Below are positions 33,342 to 41,477 of a stretch of DNA of 64,000 bases, piece by piece (the stretch's first letter is position 1; every line of letters starts with the position of its first letter). The translations under genes were made by a program, and so were the position numbers. The notes below the pieces were generated by a model. The model did no database searches, was not told the DNA's origin, and worked only from the letters and a program-made list of their open reading frames with translations. Origin of the DNA: CAXMMR01 sp965198995 (GTDB lineage Bacteria; Pseudomonadota; Alphaproteobacteria; Acetobacterales; Acetobacteraceae); assembly GCA_965198995.1 (NCBI GenBank), contig CBDAQG010000001.1, positions 434,001 to 498,000 of the forward strand. Reading direction: 5' to 3'.

Positions 33342-34306
33342 AGGCTGCCTGCATCGTTGGTGACTGGGGCACGTCCAGCCTGCGGCTGTGGGCGGTGGAT
33401 GCGGCGGGGCGGGTGCTGGCGGAACGGCGCTCCGGACAGGGGATGGGCGGGCTGGCGCCCGAGGCGTTCGAGCCGGTGCTGCGCGAGCACCTGGCGGCGC
33501 TGGGGTTCGGCGGCGGGCCGGTGCTGCTGTGCGGCATGGTGGGCGCGCGGCAGGGCTGGCGGGAGGCGCCTTACGTCGCCCTGCCGGCCGACCTCGGCGC
33601 GATCTGCGATGCGGCGATGCCGGTCGGGATCGCCGATGTCGATGTGCGCATCCTGCCTGGCGTGTCGTCGGCCGAGCCGGCGGACGTGATGCGCGGCGAG
33701 GAGACGCAGTTGCTGGGGGTGCTGGCGGGCGCGCCGGGCCTCGCCGGACTCGTTGTTCTGCCGGGCACGCATTGCAAATGGGTGTGGCTGGCGGCGGGGC
33801 GGATCAGCCGCTTCGAGACCGCGATGACGGGGGAGCTGTTCGCGCTGCTGGGCGGGCAGTCGGTGCTGCGCCACAGCGTCGACCTGGCGGCCGAGTTCGA
33901 CGACGCGGCGTTTGCCGACGGGGTGGCGCGAGGCCTGGCGGCGCCGGAGCGGCTCACCCGAGCGCTGTTCGGCGTGCGCGCCGCAGGGCTGCTGCAGGGG
34001 CTTGGCGCGGCCGCGGCCACGGCGCGGCTGTCCGGGCTGCTGGTCGGCACGGAGATCGCAAGTGCGGGGATCGCAAGTGCGGGGATCGCAAGTGCGGGGA
34101 TCGCGAGTGCCGGGATCGCCGGCGGCGGGTCGCTCGCCGGCGGCGTGACGCTGGTTGCCAGCGGGGCGCTGGCGGAGCGCTATGGCCGGGCGCTTGAGGT
34201 GGCCGGCGTTGCGGCGAGCCTGGTCGATGCCGAGGCGGCGACCCGCGCCGGCCTGATGCACGCGGCGGCCCGGCTCTGGCCCGACCGGATGGAGCATGCC
34301 GCATGA
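33335..34306 (+). CDS. dgoK: 2-keto-3-deoxygalactonokinase
   Basis: 323 residues from GTG 33335, which overlaps dgoD. Visible: IVGDWGTSSLRLWAVDAAGRVLAERRSGQGM, MVGARQGWREAPYVALPADL, GEETQLLGVLAG, LPGTHCKWVWLAAGRISRFETAMTGELFALL (the DgoK core). Known: ATP phosphorylates KDGal to KDPGal. Odd: a short Ala-Gly-Ile-Ala-Ser run (AGIASAGIASAGIASAGIA) near residues 241-260 comes from four 15-bp DNA repeats and sits in a region usually shorter in the family. Probably tolerated, but function should be checked. Confidence 0.93.
   Translation: MVEAACIVGDWGTSSLRLWAVDAAGRVLAERRSGQGMGGLAPEAFEPVLREHLAALGFGGGPVLLCGMVGARQGWREAPYVALPADLGAICDAAMPVGIADVDVRILPGVSSAEPADVMRGEETQLLGVLAGAPGLAGLVVLPGTHCKWVWLAAGRISRFETAMTGELFALLGGQSVLRHSVDLAAEFDDAAFADGVARGLAAPERLTRALFGVRAAGLLQGLGAAAATARLSGLLVGTEIASAGIASAGIASAGIASAGIAGGGSLAGGVTLVASGALAERYGRALEVAGVAASLVDAEAATRAGLMHAAARLWPDRMEHAA
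34055..34116 (+). repeat. 15-bp in-frame tandem repeat (4 copies)
   Basis: GCAAGTGCGGGGATC three times, then a variant GCGAGTGCCGGGATC, inside dgoK. Encodes ASAGI repeats. Confidence 0.85.
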
Positions 34307-34965
34307 GCCTTACCACGCGTTCTGCAACCCCCTGGCCGGCGCTGCGACGCCATCTGGTCGCCATCCTGCGCGGCGTGCGGCCCGACGAGGTGGTGGCGCT
34401 GGCGATGCTGCTCGCCGAGGCCGGGTTCGAGGCCATCGAGGTGCCGCTCAACTCGCCCGAGCCGTTCGACAGCATCGCGCGCGTCGTCCGGGCGATGCCG
34501 CCGCACGTGCTGGTCGGCGCCGGGACGGTGCTGCACGAGGCGGACGTCGCCACCGTGCATGACCTCGGCGGACGGGTGATCATCTCGCCGAACATGAACC
34601 CGGCGGTGATTGCGCGGACGGCCTCGCTCGGCATGGTCAGCCTGCCGGGCGTGTTCACCCCGAGCGAGGCGTTCAGCGCGCTGGCGGCGGGCGCCTCGGC
34701 GCTGAAGTTCTTTCCGGCCTCGACGCTTGGCGCGGAGGGGATCGGCGCCATGCGGGCGGTGCTGCCGCGCGACACCGTGCTGGGCGCCGTCGGCGGCGTG
34801 GGTGATGCCGACTATGCGCGCTATCTCGCGGCCGGGGTCAGCGTGTTTGGGCTGGGATCCAGCCTGTATCGGGCGGGGTTCGATGCGGCTGAGGTCGGGC
34901 GACGGGCGCGGGTGGCGGTCTTGGCCTATGATGAGGCCAAGGAGAAGGAAGGGCTTCTTTTTTGA
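34303..34965 (+). CDS. dgoA: 2-keto-3-deoxy-6-phosphogalactonate aldolase
   Basis: 220 residues, class I KDPG/KDPGal aldolase. Visible: LVAILRGVRPDEVVALAMLLAEAGFEAIEVPLNSPEPF, GAGTVLHEADV, ISPNMNPAVI, LPGVFTPSEAF, and the Schiff-base Lys in ALKFFPASTLGAEG. Known: splits KDPGal to pyruvate and glyceraldehyde-3-phosphate. ATG 34303 overlaps the dgoK stop. Odd: the last residues (KEGLLF) and the TGA stop are made by a family-B arm that starts at 34953, so the native C-terminus was replaced or extended. Confidence 0.94.
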   Translation: MSLTTRSATPWPALRRHLVAILRGVRPDEVVALAMLLAEAGFEAIEVPLNSPEPFDSIARVVRAMPPHVLVGAGTVLHEADVATVHDLGGRVIISPNMNPAVIARTASLGMVSLPGVFTPSEAFSALAAGASALKFFPASTLGAEGIGAMRAVLPRDTVLGAVGGVGDADYARYLAAGVSVFGLGSSLYRAGFDAAEVGRRARVAVLAYDEAKEKEGLLF

Positions 34966-35069
34966 GAAAAAGAAGCAAAAAACTTTTATACACGCTTCGC
35001 GCCTGTCACCGGCGAGTATGATACTATATCGAATAGAAGTTTTTTGGTCCTTTTTTTCAAAAAAGGATT
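34953..35069. repeat. family-B element 6, between dgoA and the convergent SDR
   Basis: Left arm 34953-34987 (GCTTCTTTTTTGAGAAA...) provides the dgoA stop. Right arm 35036-35069 (GAAGTTTTTTGGTCC...) lies seven bases from the SDR stop. Arms use different stem tips (GCTTC versus GGTCC). Spacer 48 bp. Confidence 0.85.
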
Positions 35070-35075
35070 GCTTCC

Positions 35076-35840
35076 TTACGCCCGCCCCCCGTCCACGATC
35101 CAGTTCTGGGCCGTGCACAGCCGGCTGTCTTCGGCGGCGAGCCAGAGGACCATCTTGGCAACCTCCATCGGGCCGAGCTTTTCCTTGAGGCACTGGTCGA
35201 CCATCAGCTTGGCCTCGCCCTCAGGGGTCAGCCAGCGGGTGATCTGGCGTTCGGTCATGATCCAGCCGGGGAGGACGCAGTTCACCCGGATGCGGTCCGG
35301 GCCGAGGTCGCGGGCGAGGCCGCGGGTCATGCCTTCGACGCCGGCCTTGGCGGTGACGTAGCCCGGCATGCCGCCTTCGGAGAGGTGCCAGCTGGTGGAG
35401 CCGATGTTAATGATCGAGCCGCCGCCGGCCTGCCGCATGCCCGGCACCACGGCCTGGGCGGCGAAGAACTGGTGGCGCAAATTGACCGCGATCCGATCAT
35501 CCCAGTAATCGGGCGTGACGTCGGCGATGGTGTGGCGCTCGTCATGGGCGGCGTTGTTGACGAGCACGGTGAACGGTCCGAGCTCGGCGATGGCGGCCTG
35601 CAGGGCGGGGATGTCGCGCAGGTCGCAGGCGTGAAAGCGCGGCGCCGGATTGTCGCCGCCGACGAGGCGCTCGGCTAAGGCAGCGCCGGCGGCGGCGTCG
35701 ATGTCGAGAAAGGCAACGCGGGCGCCCTGGGCGGCGAAGGCCTCGACGATGCTCTCGCCGATGCCGCTCGCGCCGCCGGTGATGAGAACCGCACGGCCCT
35801 CCAGGCTCGGATAGCGCGCCTGCTGGTCCTGTGTCGCCAT
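35076..35840 (-). CDS. SDR-family sugar 1-dehydrogenase (probable galactose/arabinose dehydrogenase)
   Basis: 254 residues, classical short-chain dehydrogenase. NAD loop TGGASGIGES, Asp in FLDIDAAAG (NAD preference), NNAAHDERHTI, catalytic Ser-Tyr-Lys in INIGSTSWHLSEGGMPGYVTAKAG, and the C-terminal CTAQNWIVDGG typical of rhizobial-type galactose 1-dehydrogenases. Inferred: oxidises D-galactose (or L-arabinose) to the lactone handled by the SMP-30 enzyme, completing a De Ley-Doudoroff route with dgoDKA. It could instead belong to the operon on its right, with which it shares strand; the 147-bp gap holds a family-A repeat. Confidence 0.75.
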   Translation of the reverse strand: MATQDQQARYPSLEGRAVLITGGASGIGESIVEAFAAQGARVAFLDIDAAAGAALAERLVGGDNPAPRFHACDLRDIPALQAAIAELGPFTVLVNNAAHDERHTIADVTPDYWDDRIAVNLRHQFFAAQAVVPGMRQAGGGSIINIGSTSWHLSEGGMPGYVTAKAGVEGMTRGLARDLGPDRIRVNCVLPGWIMTERQITRWLTPEGEAKLMVDQCLKEKLGPMEVAKMVLWLAAEDSRLCTAQNWIVDGGRA

Positions 35841-35926
35841 GTCCGAGCCCCGTGCGCTGCCGCGCGGAGGCTTGTCCTCGTGGGCGGCAAAGTCAACGCG
35901 GGGGCAGGTGGGAAGGCCAGCCGTGA

Positions 35927-35989
35927 TGGATGCGGGTCTGGCGGCGCCGGCCCCAGCGAGGTCCAGGAGCAGAGCTCCTGGCCTTCCTT
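35927..35989 (+). repeat. family-A repeat, GGTCTGG subtype
   Basis: GATGCGGGTCTGGCGGCGCC, then AGGTCCAGGAGCAGAGCTCC. It closely matches 32112-32170 and lies against the stop of the next SDR. Confidence 0.7.
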
Positions 35990-36761
35990 ACCACAGGGTG
36001 TAGCCAGCATCCGCATACACGATGCTTCCGGTGAGCAGGCTTGCCGCGTCGGAGGCGAGGAAGTGCACCACCGAGGCGATTTCGTCGGGTTGGCCGACGC
36101 GGCGCATGGGCGTGTTGGCGAGCCACTGGTCGTAGAGCTCGGGCTTGGCCATGCCAAAGCGGGTCAGCGGGGTTTCGATATAGGTCGGCGCGACGGCGTT
36201 GACGCGCACGCCGCGTTCGGCCCACTCGGCGGCGAGCGAGCGGGTGAGGTGGTGCACGCCGGCCTTGGAGGCGTTGTAGGCGGCCTGCTCCTGGGGGCGC
36301 ACGACGATCGAGCCGGCCATCGAGCCGATGTTGACGATGGCGCCGCGGCCCTGGCCGAGCATGATGCCGCCGAACTCGCGGCAGCAGCGGAAGACGCCGT
36401 TCAGGTTTATGTCGATGTGGCGCAGCCAGACCTCGTCGTCGAGGTCTTCCGCCTTGATCTCGGAGACGACGATCCCAGCGTTGCAGACCAGGATGTCGAT
36501 GCGGCCGTGGTCGGCAACGACCTGGCGGGCGGCGTCGATGATGCTGTCGGTGCGGGTGACGTCGAGGACCACGGCGTGGGCGTCGCCACCGGCGGCGGTG
36601 ATGGCCCTCACGCCCTGGCCGGCGCGCTCCGCGTCGAGTTCGGCGACGACGACGTGGGCGCCGGCTTCGGCCAACGCTGCACCGCAGGCCAGGCCGATGC
36701 CGCCGCCGCCGCCGGTGACCACGGCGATGCGGCCGTCGAGGCGCAGCTTTTCCAAATACAT
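35988..36761 (-). CDS. SDR-family polyol dehydrogenase (galactitol dehydrogenase-like)
   Basis: 257 residues. NAD loop TGGGGGIGLACGAAL, VCNAGIV, catalytic VNIGSMAGSIVVRPQEQAAYNASKAG, and the tail RPLT-like LTRFGMAKPELYDQWLANTPMRRVG ... ADAGYTLW. The segments SMAGSIVVRPQ, PELYDQWLANTPM and GYT.W follow the pattern of Rhodobacter galactitol dehydrogenase, recalled from the family rather than searched. Known: oxidises secondary hydroxyls of alditols to ketoses with NAD. Part of the minus-strand operon with the importer and the acetoin-DH-like complex, 16 bases from the previous SDR. Confidence 0.8.
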   Translation of the reverse strand: MYLEKLRLDGRIAVVTGGGGGIGLACGAALAEAGAHVVVAELDAERAGQGVRAITAAGGDAHAVVLDVTRTDSIIDAARQVVADHGRIDILVCNAGIVVSEIKAEDLDDEVWLRHIDINLNGVFRCCREFGGIMLGQGRGAIVNIGSMAGSIVVRPQEQAAYNASKAGVHHLTRSLAAEWAERGVRVNAVAPTYIETPLTRFGMAKPELYDQWLANTPMRRVGQPDEIASVVHFLASDAASLLTGSIVYADAGYTLW

Positions 36762-36777
36762 CGTGGGTTCTTCGAGC

Positions 36778-37527
36778 TCAGCTCAGGACAATGCCGCCGT
36801 CGACGTTGAGCGACTGGCCGGTGACGAAGGCGGAGGCGTCCGAGGCGAGGAAGCAGGCGGGGCCGACGACGTCCTCCGGCTGGCCCAGGCGGGCGAGCGC
36901 GGTCTTGGCGATCCAGGCGTCGGCGATCTCCTTCACCGCCAGGTTGGTGCGGCCCATGTCGGTGACGATGATGCCGGGGCAGACGCAGTTCGCGGTGATG
37001 CCGAGCGGGCCGACCTCCTGCGCGAGCACGCGGGTGAAGCCCATCACCGCGGCCTTGCTCGCCGAGTAGTGCGCCTGCTCGGGGGCGCCGTGCTTGCCGC
37101 CGATCGAGGCGATGTTGACGATGCGGCCGTAGCGGTGCTCGCGCATGTGCGGCAGCAGCGCCTGCACGACGAGGAAGGTGCCCTTCGCGTTGACGTCCAT
37201 CACCGCGTCCCACTGCGCCTCCTGCAGGCGCTCCACCGTGTTCGCGATCAGGATGCCGGCGTTGTTGACGACGGCGTGGATCTGGCCGGCCTCGGCGATC
37301 GCTGTCTGCACCATGGCGCGGACGGCGGCGGCGTCGCTGACGTCGGCGTGCAGGGTGATGGCGCGACGGCCGAGGGCGGTGATCTCGCCGGCGACCGCGG
37401 CCAGCTCGTCGCGCTGGCGCTCGATGTCGTTGAGCACGACGTCGAAGCCGTCACGCGCGAGGCCGAGGGCGATGGCGCGGCCGATGCCGCGGCTGGCGCC
37501 GGTGACGAGGGCGGTGCGTTGGGACAT
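36778..37527 (-). CDS. SDR-family oxidoreductase (polyol or diol dehydrogenase)
   Basis: 249 residues. TGASRGIGRAIALGLARDG, VLNDIERQ, NNAGILIANTVERLQEAQWDAVMDVN, catalytic INIASIGGKHGAPEQAHYSASKAAVMGFTR-type region, PGIIVTDM and LNVDGGIVLS. Start ATG 37527 chosen for the strong AAGGAGGTAAC just upstream. Resembles both sorbitol-type and 2,3-butanediol/acetoin-type SDRs, so the substrate could be an alditol or a vicinal diol. Lies between the permease and the galactitol-DH-like gene. Confidence 0.8.
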   Translation of the reverse strand: MSQRTALVTGASRGIGRAIALGLARDGFDVVLNDIERQRDELAAVAGEITALGRRAITLHADVSDAAAVRAMVQTAIAEAGQIHAVVNNAGILIANTVERLQEAQWDAVMDVNAKGTFLVVQALLPHMREHRYGRIVNIASIGGKHGAPEQAHYSASKAAVMGFTRVLAQEVGPLGITANCVCPGIIVTDMGRTNLAVKEIADAWIAKTALARLGQPEDVVGPACFLASDASAFVTGQSLNVDGGIVLS

Positions 37528-37547
37528 GTTACCTCCTTGGCAGGCAA

Positions 37548-37648
37548 GCGGTTCTTTTTTGAAAAAAAGAACCAAAAAACCTTTGCTCGTTTAGAGACGC
37601 GACAGCGCGGAGAAAAGTTCTTTGCTTCTTTCTTTCAAGAAAGAAGCG
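37548..37648. repeat. family-B element 7, between SDR and permease
   Basis: Left arm 37548-37584 lies just 5' of the SDR ribosome binding site. Right arm 37612-37648 has compensating changes (CTTCTTTCTTTCAAGAAAG) and lies six bases from the permease stop. Spacer 27 bp, the shortest paired copy. Confidence 0.85.
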
Positions 37649-37653
37649 CTTGC

Positions 37654-38637
37654 TTAGAAAAACCGGATCTCGCCCCGCAGCACCGCGAGGCTGACGGCCG
37701 CGATCATCACCACGCCGCGGACTTCGTTCTGCACGTAGAACGGTGCGCCGAGCAGGTTGAGGCCATTGTCCAGCATGCCGATGATGATGACGCCGACCAG
37801 CGTGCCCTCCACCGTCGCGCGGCCGGGCTTGAACGCCGTCATGCCGAGGAAGACGGCGGTCAGGCTGTCCATCAGGTAGGTCTCGCCGGCGCCGGGCTGG
37901 CCGGTGCCGAGGCGCGCCGTCAGCATCACGCCGCCCATCGCCGCACCGAACGCCGACAGGGTGAGCGCCAGCAGCCGGCAGCGGTTGACGTTGATGCCGG
38001 AGAGCCGCGCCGCCTGCAGGTTGGAGCCGGTGGCGACCAGGGCGCGGCCGAGCCGGGTGCGGCTGATCAGCACGTAGAAGGCGATGACGACGACGACCGC
38101 GATCAGGATCGGCACCGGCAGCACGCCGAACACATGGCCGGTGGCGATGACGTAGAACGCCTTGGGGAACTCGGTGTAGATCGAGTCGCCGCCGTCATAG
38201 GCGTAGTTCAGGCCGAGCGCGATCGGGCCCATCGCCAGGGTTGCGATCAGCGAGGGGATGCGCAGGCGGGTGACCAGCAGGCCGCTGATCGAGCCCAGCA
38301 CGACGCCGGCGAGCACGGCCAGGATGATCGCGACCGCGATCGGCAGCCCCGACCAGGCCATGAGCCCGGCGACCAGCACGCCGGAGAGGCCGGCGATCTG
38401 GCCGACCGAGAGGTCGAACTCGCCGCTTGCGACCGCGACGGTGACGCCGGAGGAGATCACCATCAGCACCGAGATCTGCACCAGGATGTTGCTGATGTTG
38501 CTGGCCGAGACGAAGCGGTCGCTGGCCAGGGCGAAGACTGCGAAGATGACGCAGGCGGCGCCGACGGTGCCGTAGCGGGCGGCCAGCCCCGCGTAGTCGC
38601 GGCGGGGCGCGAGCGGCGCCGATGTGGCGACGGACAT
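37654..38637 (-). CDS. ribose-family ABC permease
   Basis: 327 residues, 8-10 membrane segments, BPD_transp_2: ISVLMVISSGVTVAVASGEFDLSVGQIAGLSGVLVAG and SLTAVFLGMTAFKPGRATVEGTLVGVIIIGMLDNGLNLLG. Known: channel of a CUT2 importer, here a single permease that would form a homodimer. One base separates it from the ATPase stop. Confidence 0.92.
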   Translation of the reverse strand: MSVATSAPLAPRRDYAGLAARYGTVGAACVIFAVFALASDRFVSASNISNILVQISVLMVISSGVTVAVASGEFDLSVGQIAGLSGVLVAGLMAWSGLPIAVAIILAVLAGVVLGSISGLLVTRLRIPSLIATLAMGPIALGLNYAYDGGDSIYTEFPKAFYVIATGHVFGVLPVPILIAVVVVIAFYVLISRTRLGRALVATGSNLQAARLSGINVNRCRLLALTLSAFGAAMGGVMLTARLGTGQPGAGETYLMDSLTAVFLGMTAFKPGRATVEGTLVGVIIIGMLDNGLNLLGAPFYVQNEVRGVVMIAAVSLAVLRGEIRFF

Positions 38638-38638
38638 G

Positions 38639-40183
38639 TCAGTTCACCTCCAGCAAAAGGCGGTCTTCGGAGAGCTCGTCGCGCGGCACGCAGGCGCCGA
38701 GATGGCCGCCGGTGATGCAGTAGACGCGGTCGCACAGCGCGATCAGCTCGGAGAACTCGGCGGACGCGATCAGCACGGCGGCACCCTGGCGGGCGAGGTC
38801 GCGGATCAGCGCGTAGAGCTCGGCCTTGCTGCCGACGTCCACCCCCTCGGTGGGGTTGTCGAGCAGCAGCACCGGCGGCGTCGAGGTGGCGTCGAGGCGG
38901 GCGCCGAGGCGCGCCAGCCAGCGGCCGAACACCACCTTCTGCTGGTTGCCGCCGGAGAGCTGCATGATGTCCTGACGCGGGCCGCTGCACTTCACGCGCA
39001 GGCGGGTGACGATGTCGCGCACGGTGGCGAGCGCGCGGCCGGCCTGGACGAAGCCGCCGCGGCTGACCTGGCGCAGCGAGCCGGTCAGCACGTTCTCCTC
39101 GACCGACAGGCCGCGGAAGATCGCCTTGCGCAGCCGGTCGTCGGCGACGAGGTAGATGCCGCCGTCGATCGCCTCGGCGACGTTGCCCGGCAGGCGGGAC
39201 AGGCCGGCGAGGCGGACCGCGCGCGCCGTGGCGGCGGTGCGTGGCGCACCGGCCAGGCACTCGAGCAGCTCGGTCTGGCCGGCGCCGAGCACGCCGGCGA
39301 CGCCGACCACCTCGCCGCGACGCACGTGGAGCTGCGCCACCTCCAACCGGCCGATGCGCAGGCCCTCGAGGGCGATGATGGCGGCCTCCGTCTCGCCGAC
39401 CGCGTGGCTGGTCCAGTCGGTCTCCTCGATCACCCGGCCGACCATCAGGCGCACGACCGCCGGCAGGGTGGTGTCGCGCACGGCGCCGTCATGCACGACC
39501 CGGCCGTCCTTCAGCACCACGATCCGGTCGCAGCGGGCGAACACCTCGTTCATGTGATGCGAGATGAAGAGGATGCCCAGGCCGCGGCGTTTGAGGTCGG
39601 CGAGGAAGGCGAACAGCAGCTGGGTCTCGGCCAGCGTCAGCGAGGCGGTCGGCTCGTCGAGGATCAGGATGCGCGGGCCGGTGGCCAGCGCCTTGAGGAT
39701 GTCGAGGATCTTGAGCTCGCCGAGGCTGAGCGTGTCGCACTGCCGGCGCAGGTCGATGCGCACGCCGAACTGGTCGGCAAGGCGCTGCGCGGCCTCGGCG
39801 AGCGCGCGGTTGTCGATCAGGCCGCCGCGCAGCGGCTCGCGGCCGAGCATGATGTTTTCCGCCCCGGTGAGCGGGCGGATGATCGTGACCTGCTGATGCG
39901 CGACCGCGATGCCGGCGGCGAGCGCGTCGGCGACCGAGCGGCAGCGCAGCGCCTGGCCGCCGACCTGCAGCGTTCCGGCATCCGCCATCAGGGCGCCGCA
40001 GATGATCTTGACCAGCGTGGACTTGCCGGCGCCGTTGGCGCCGACAAGTGCCAGCATCTCGCCAGCGCGCAGCTCCAGGTCGACACCGGTCAGCGCCACC
40101 GTGCCGGCAAAGCTCTTGCCCATGGCTTGCGCCTTCAGCAGAAGCTCGCCGGCGCGGCTCATGTCCCCGGACAGGTTATCCAT
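38639..40183 (-). CDS. ribose-family ABC ATPase (second importer)
   Basis: 514 residues from ATG 40183 (ATG 40162 is an alternative). Domain 1: GANGAGKSTLVKIICG, DILKALATGPRILILDEPTASL. The usual signature is weak here (LSLGELKILDILKAL), and HHMNEVF is the switch region. Domain 2: VLGAGQTELLECLAG, LSGGNQQKVVFGRWLA, LLLDNPTEGVDVGSKAEL. Known: energises CUT2 import. Odd: an insertion GARLDATSTPP before the second Walker B. No clear ribosome binding site, because a family-B arm ends ten bases from the start. Confidence 0.9.
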   Translation of the reverse strand: MDNLSGDMSRAGELLLKAQAMGKSFAGTVALTGVDLELRAGEMLALVGANGAGKSTLVKIICGALMADAGTLQVGGQALRCRSVADALAAGIAVAHQQVTIIRPLTGAENIMLGREPLRGGLIDNRALAEAAQRLADQFGVRIDLRRQCDTLSLGELKILDILKALATGPRILILDEPTASLTLAETQLLFAFLADLKRRGLGILFISHHMNEVFARCDRIVVLKDGRVVHDGAVRDTTLPAVVRLMVGRVIEETDWTSHAVGETEAAIIALEGLRIGRLEVAQLHVRRGEVVGVAGVLGAGQTELLECLAGAPRTAATARAVRLAGLSRLPGNVAEAIDGGIYLVADDRLRKAIFRGLSVEENVLTGSLRQVSRGGFVQAGRALATVRDIVTRLRVKCSGPRQDIMQLSGGNQQKVVFGRWLARLGARLDATSTPPVLLLDNPTEGVDVGSKAELYALIRDLARQGAAVLIASAEFSELIALCDRVYCITGGHLGACVPRDELSEDRLLLEVN

Positions 40184-40192
40184 GAAGGGAAG

Positions 40193-40312
40193 GGCTTCTT
40201 TTTTGAAAAAAAGAAGCAAAAAACTTTTGCCGGCGCTGTCGCGCGCCAGGCGGGCCAGAAATCTCCTTTCGAAATAAAAGTTTTTTGGTTCTTTTTTTCA
40301 AAAAAGAACCGC
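40193..40312. repeat. family-B element 8, between ATPase and binding protein
   Basis: Left arm 40193-40228 (GCTTCTTTTTTGAAAAAAAG), right arm 40276-40312 (AAAAGTTTTTTGGTTC...). Spacer 47 bp. It fills most of the 141-bp gap between the two genes. Confidence 0.85.
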
Positions 40313-40324
40313 TTGCTTCCTGCA

Positions 40325-41431
40325 TCAGCTCTTCATGCCCGCCAGAGCACGGTCGCGGTAGATGTAGTAGAGGTCGGTCGCCTCGTAGGTTGGCGTGCCG
40401 GCGGCGGGGATGTTCACGCCGTTGACCAGCAGCGGGGCGGGGAACTCCACCGTGGGCACCGGCACCACCTCCTTGGACGGGCGTCCCTTGCCGACGATCT
40501 CGTTGATCAGCCAGCCGGTGTAGGCGCCCCAGACCTCGAAGGCCTGCGCCGTCGTCGCCTTGAGCGGGTAGGTCGGGTCGCGCATGCGCTCGATCGCGGT
40601 CGCGGCGCCATCGGCGGAGACGACGAAGATCTTGTCCTGCAGGTTGCGTGACTTGATCACCTCGGCGGCGGCCATGCCGGGCTCGTCCCACGGGCACCAG
40701 ATCGCGTCGAGGTCGCTGCCGTAGCGGGCGAGCCAGTCGTTCACCACGTTCTGCGTCGTCTCGTAGAAGCCCGAATACTGGATGACGCGCTCGGCCTCCA
40801 GCGTGATCCACTCGTTCTCGGTGAGCACCGCGCGCATCACCTTGCCGCGCTTGCGGGTACCGTGATGGAAGTTGGCGATGACGGCGCAGATGTTGGCCTT
40901 CTGCTTGCCCTCGCCGAGCAGCCTGTCGACCATGTACTGGCTGTACTGGCCGCCCATCACCCAGTTGTTGGAGGTGATGTCGGCGATCGCCGGCGACTGC
41001 CAGCCGCTGTCCAGGCTGAAGAACGGAATTTTTGAGGTCGTGAGGTCGTCGAGCGCGCTGTGGGCGGCCGTCAGCGTGCCGTACATGACCAGGATCGCGT
41101 CCGACTTGGCGGTGATCGCGTTCTCGATCTGGCTGACCAGGGCGCCGGGGTCGCCCTTGGCGTCGGTCATGTTGACGGACCAGCTCTTGTCCAGCCCGGT
41201 CGCCTTCAGCCACTGCTGGAAGCCGGCCCAGCTGCGCTGGTCGGACTGGGCGGAGAGCTGCTGGGCGACAACGGCGAGCTTGACCGGTTTGGCCTGCGCC
41301 TGGGCACGCGCGGGGGTGCTGCCGAGCGCGAACTGGGCGAGCTGGACGCCGCCGGCGGCGGCCGCGGTGTAGCTCAGGCCGCGCAGCAGGGCGCGGCGGG
41401 TCGGCTGGATGATCGTCTCCTCGGTGCTCAT
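40325..41431 (-). CDS. ribose-family ABC substrate-binding protein, Tat-type signal
   Basis: 368 residues. The N-terminus has a twin-arginine motif (TRRALLRGLSYTAAAAGG) and cleavage near ARAQAQA, so export in folded form is likely. Then a type-1 periplasmic-binding fold: KLAVVAQQLSAQSDQRSWAGFQQWLKA, AITAKSDAILVMYGTLTAAHSALDDL, KIPFFSLDSGWQSP, DAIWCPWDEPGMAAAEVIKS, FVVSADGAA. Cargo unknown. Start ATG 41431 with AAGGAGG eight to nine bases upstream. First of the importer genes after the E2 gene. Confidence 0.88.
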   Translation of the reverse strand: MSTEETIIQPTRRALLRGLSYTAAAAGGVQLAQFALGSTPARAQAQAKPVKLAVVAQQLSAQSDQRSWAGFQQWLKATGLDKSWSVNMTDAKGDPGALVSQIENAITAKSDAILVMYGTLTAAHSALDDLTTSKIPFFSLDSGWQSPAIADITSNNWVMGGQYSQYMVDRLLGEGKQKANICAVIANFHHGTRKRGKVMRAVLTENEWITLEAERVIQYSGFYETTQNVVNDWLARYGSDLDAIWCPWDEPGMAAAEVIKSRNLQDKIFVVSADGAATAIERMRDPTYPLKATTAQAFEVWGAYTGWLINEIVGKGRPSKEVVPVPTVEFPAPLLVNGVNIPAAGTPTYEATDLYYIYRDRALAGMKS

Positions 41432-41477
41432 CGTTGTGAACCTCCTTTGTTTTGTCACGGCTTCGTGGGACGGCACG

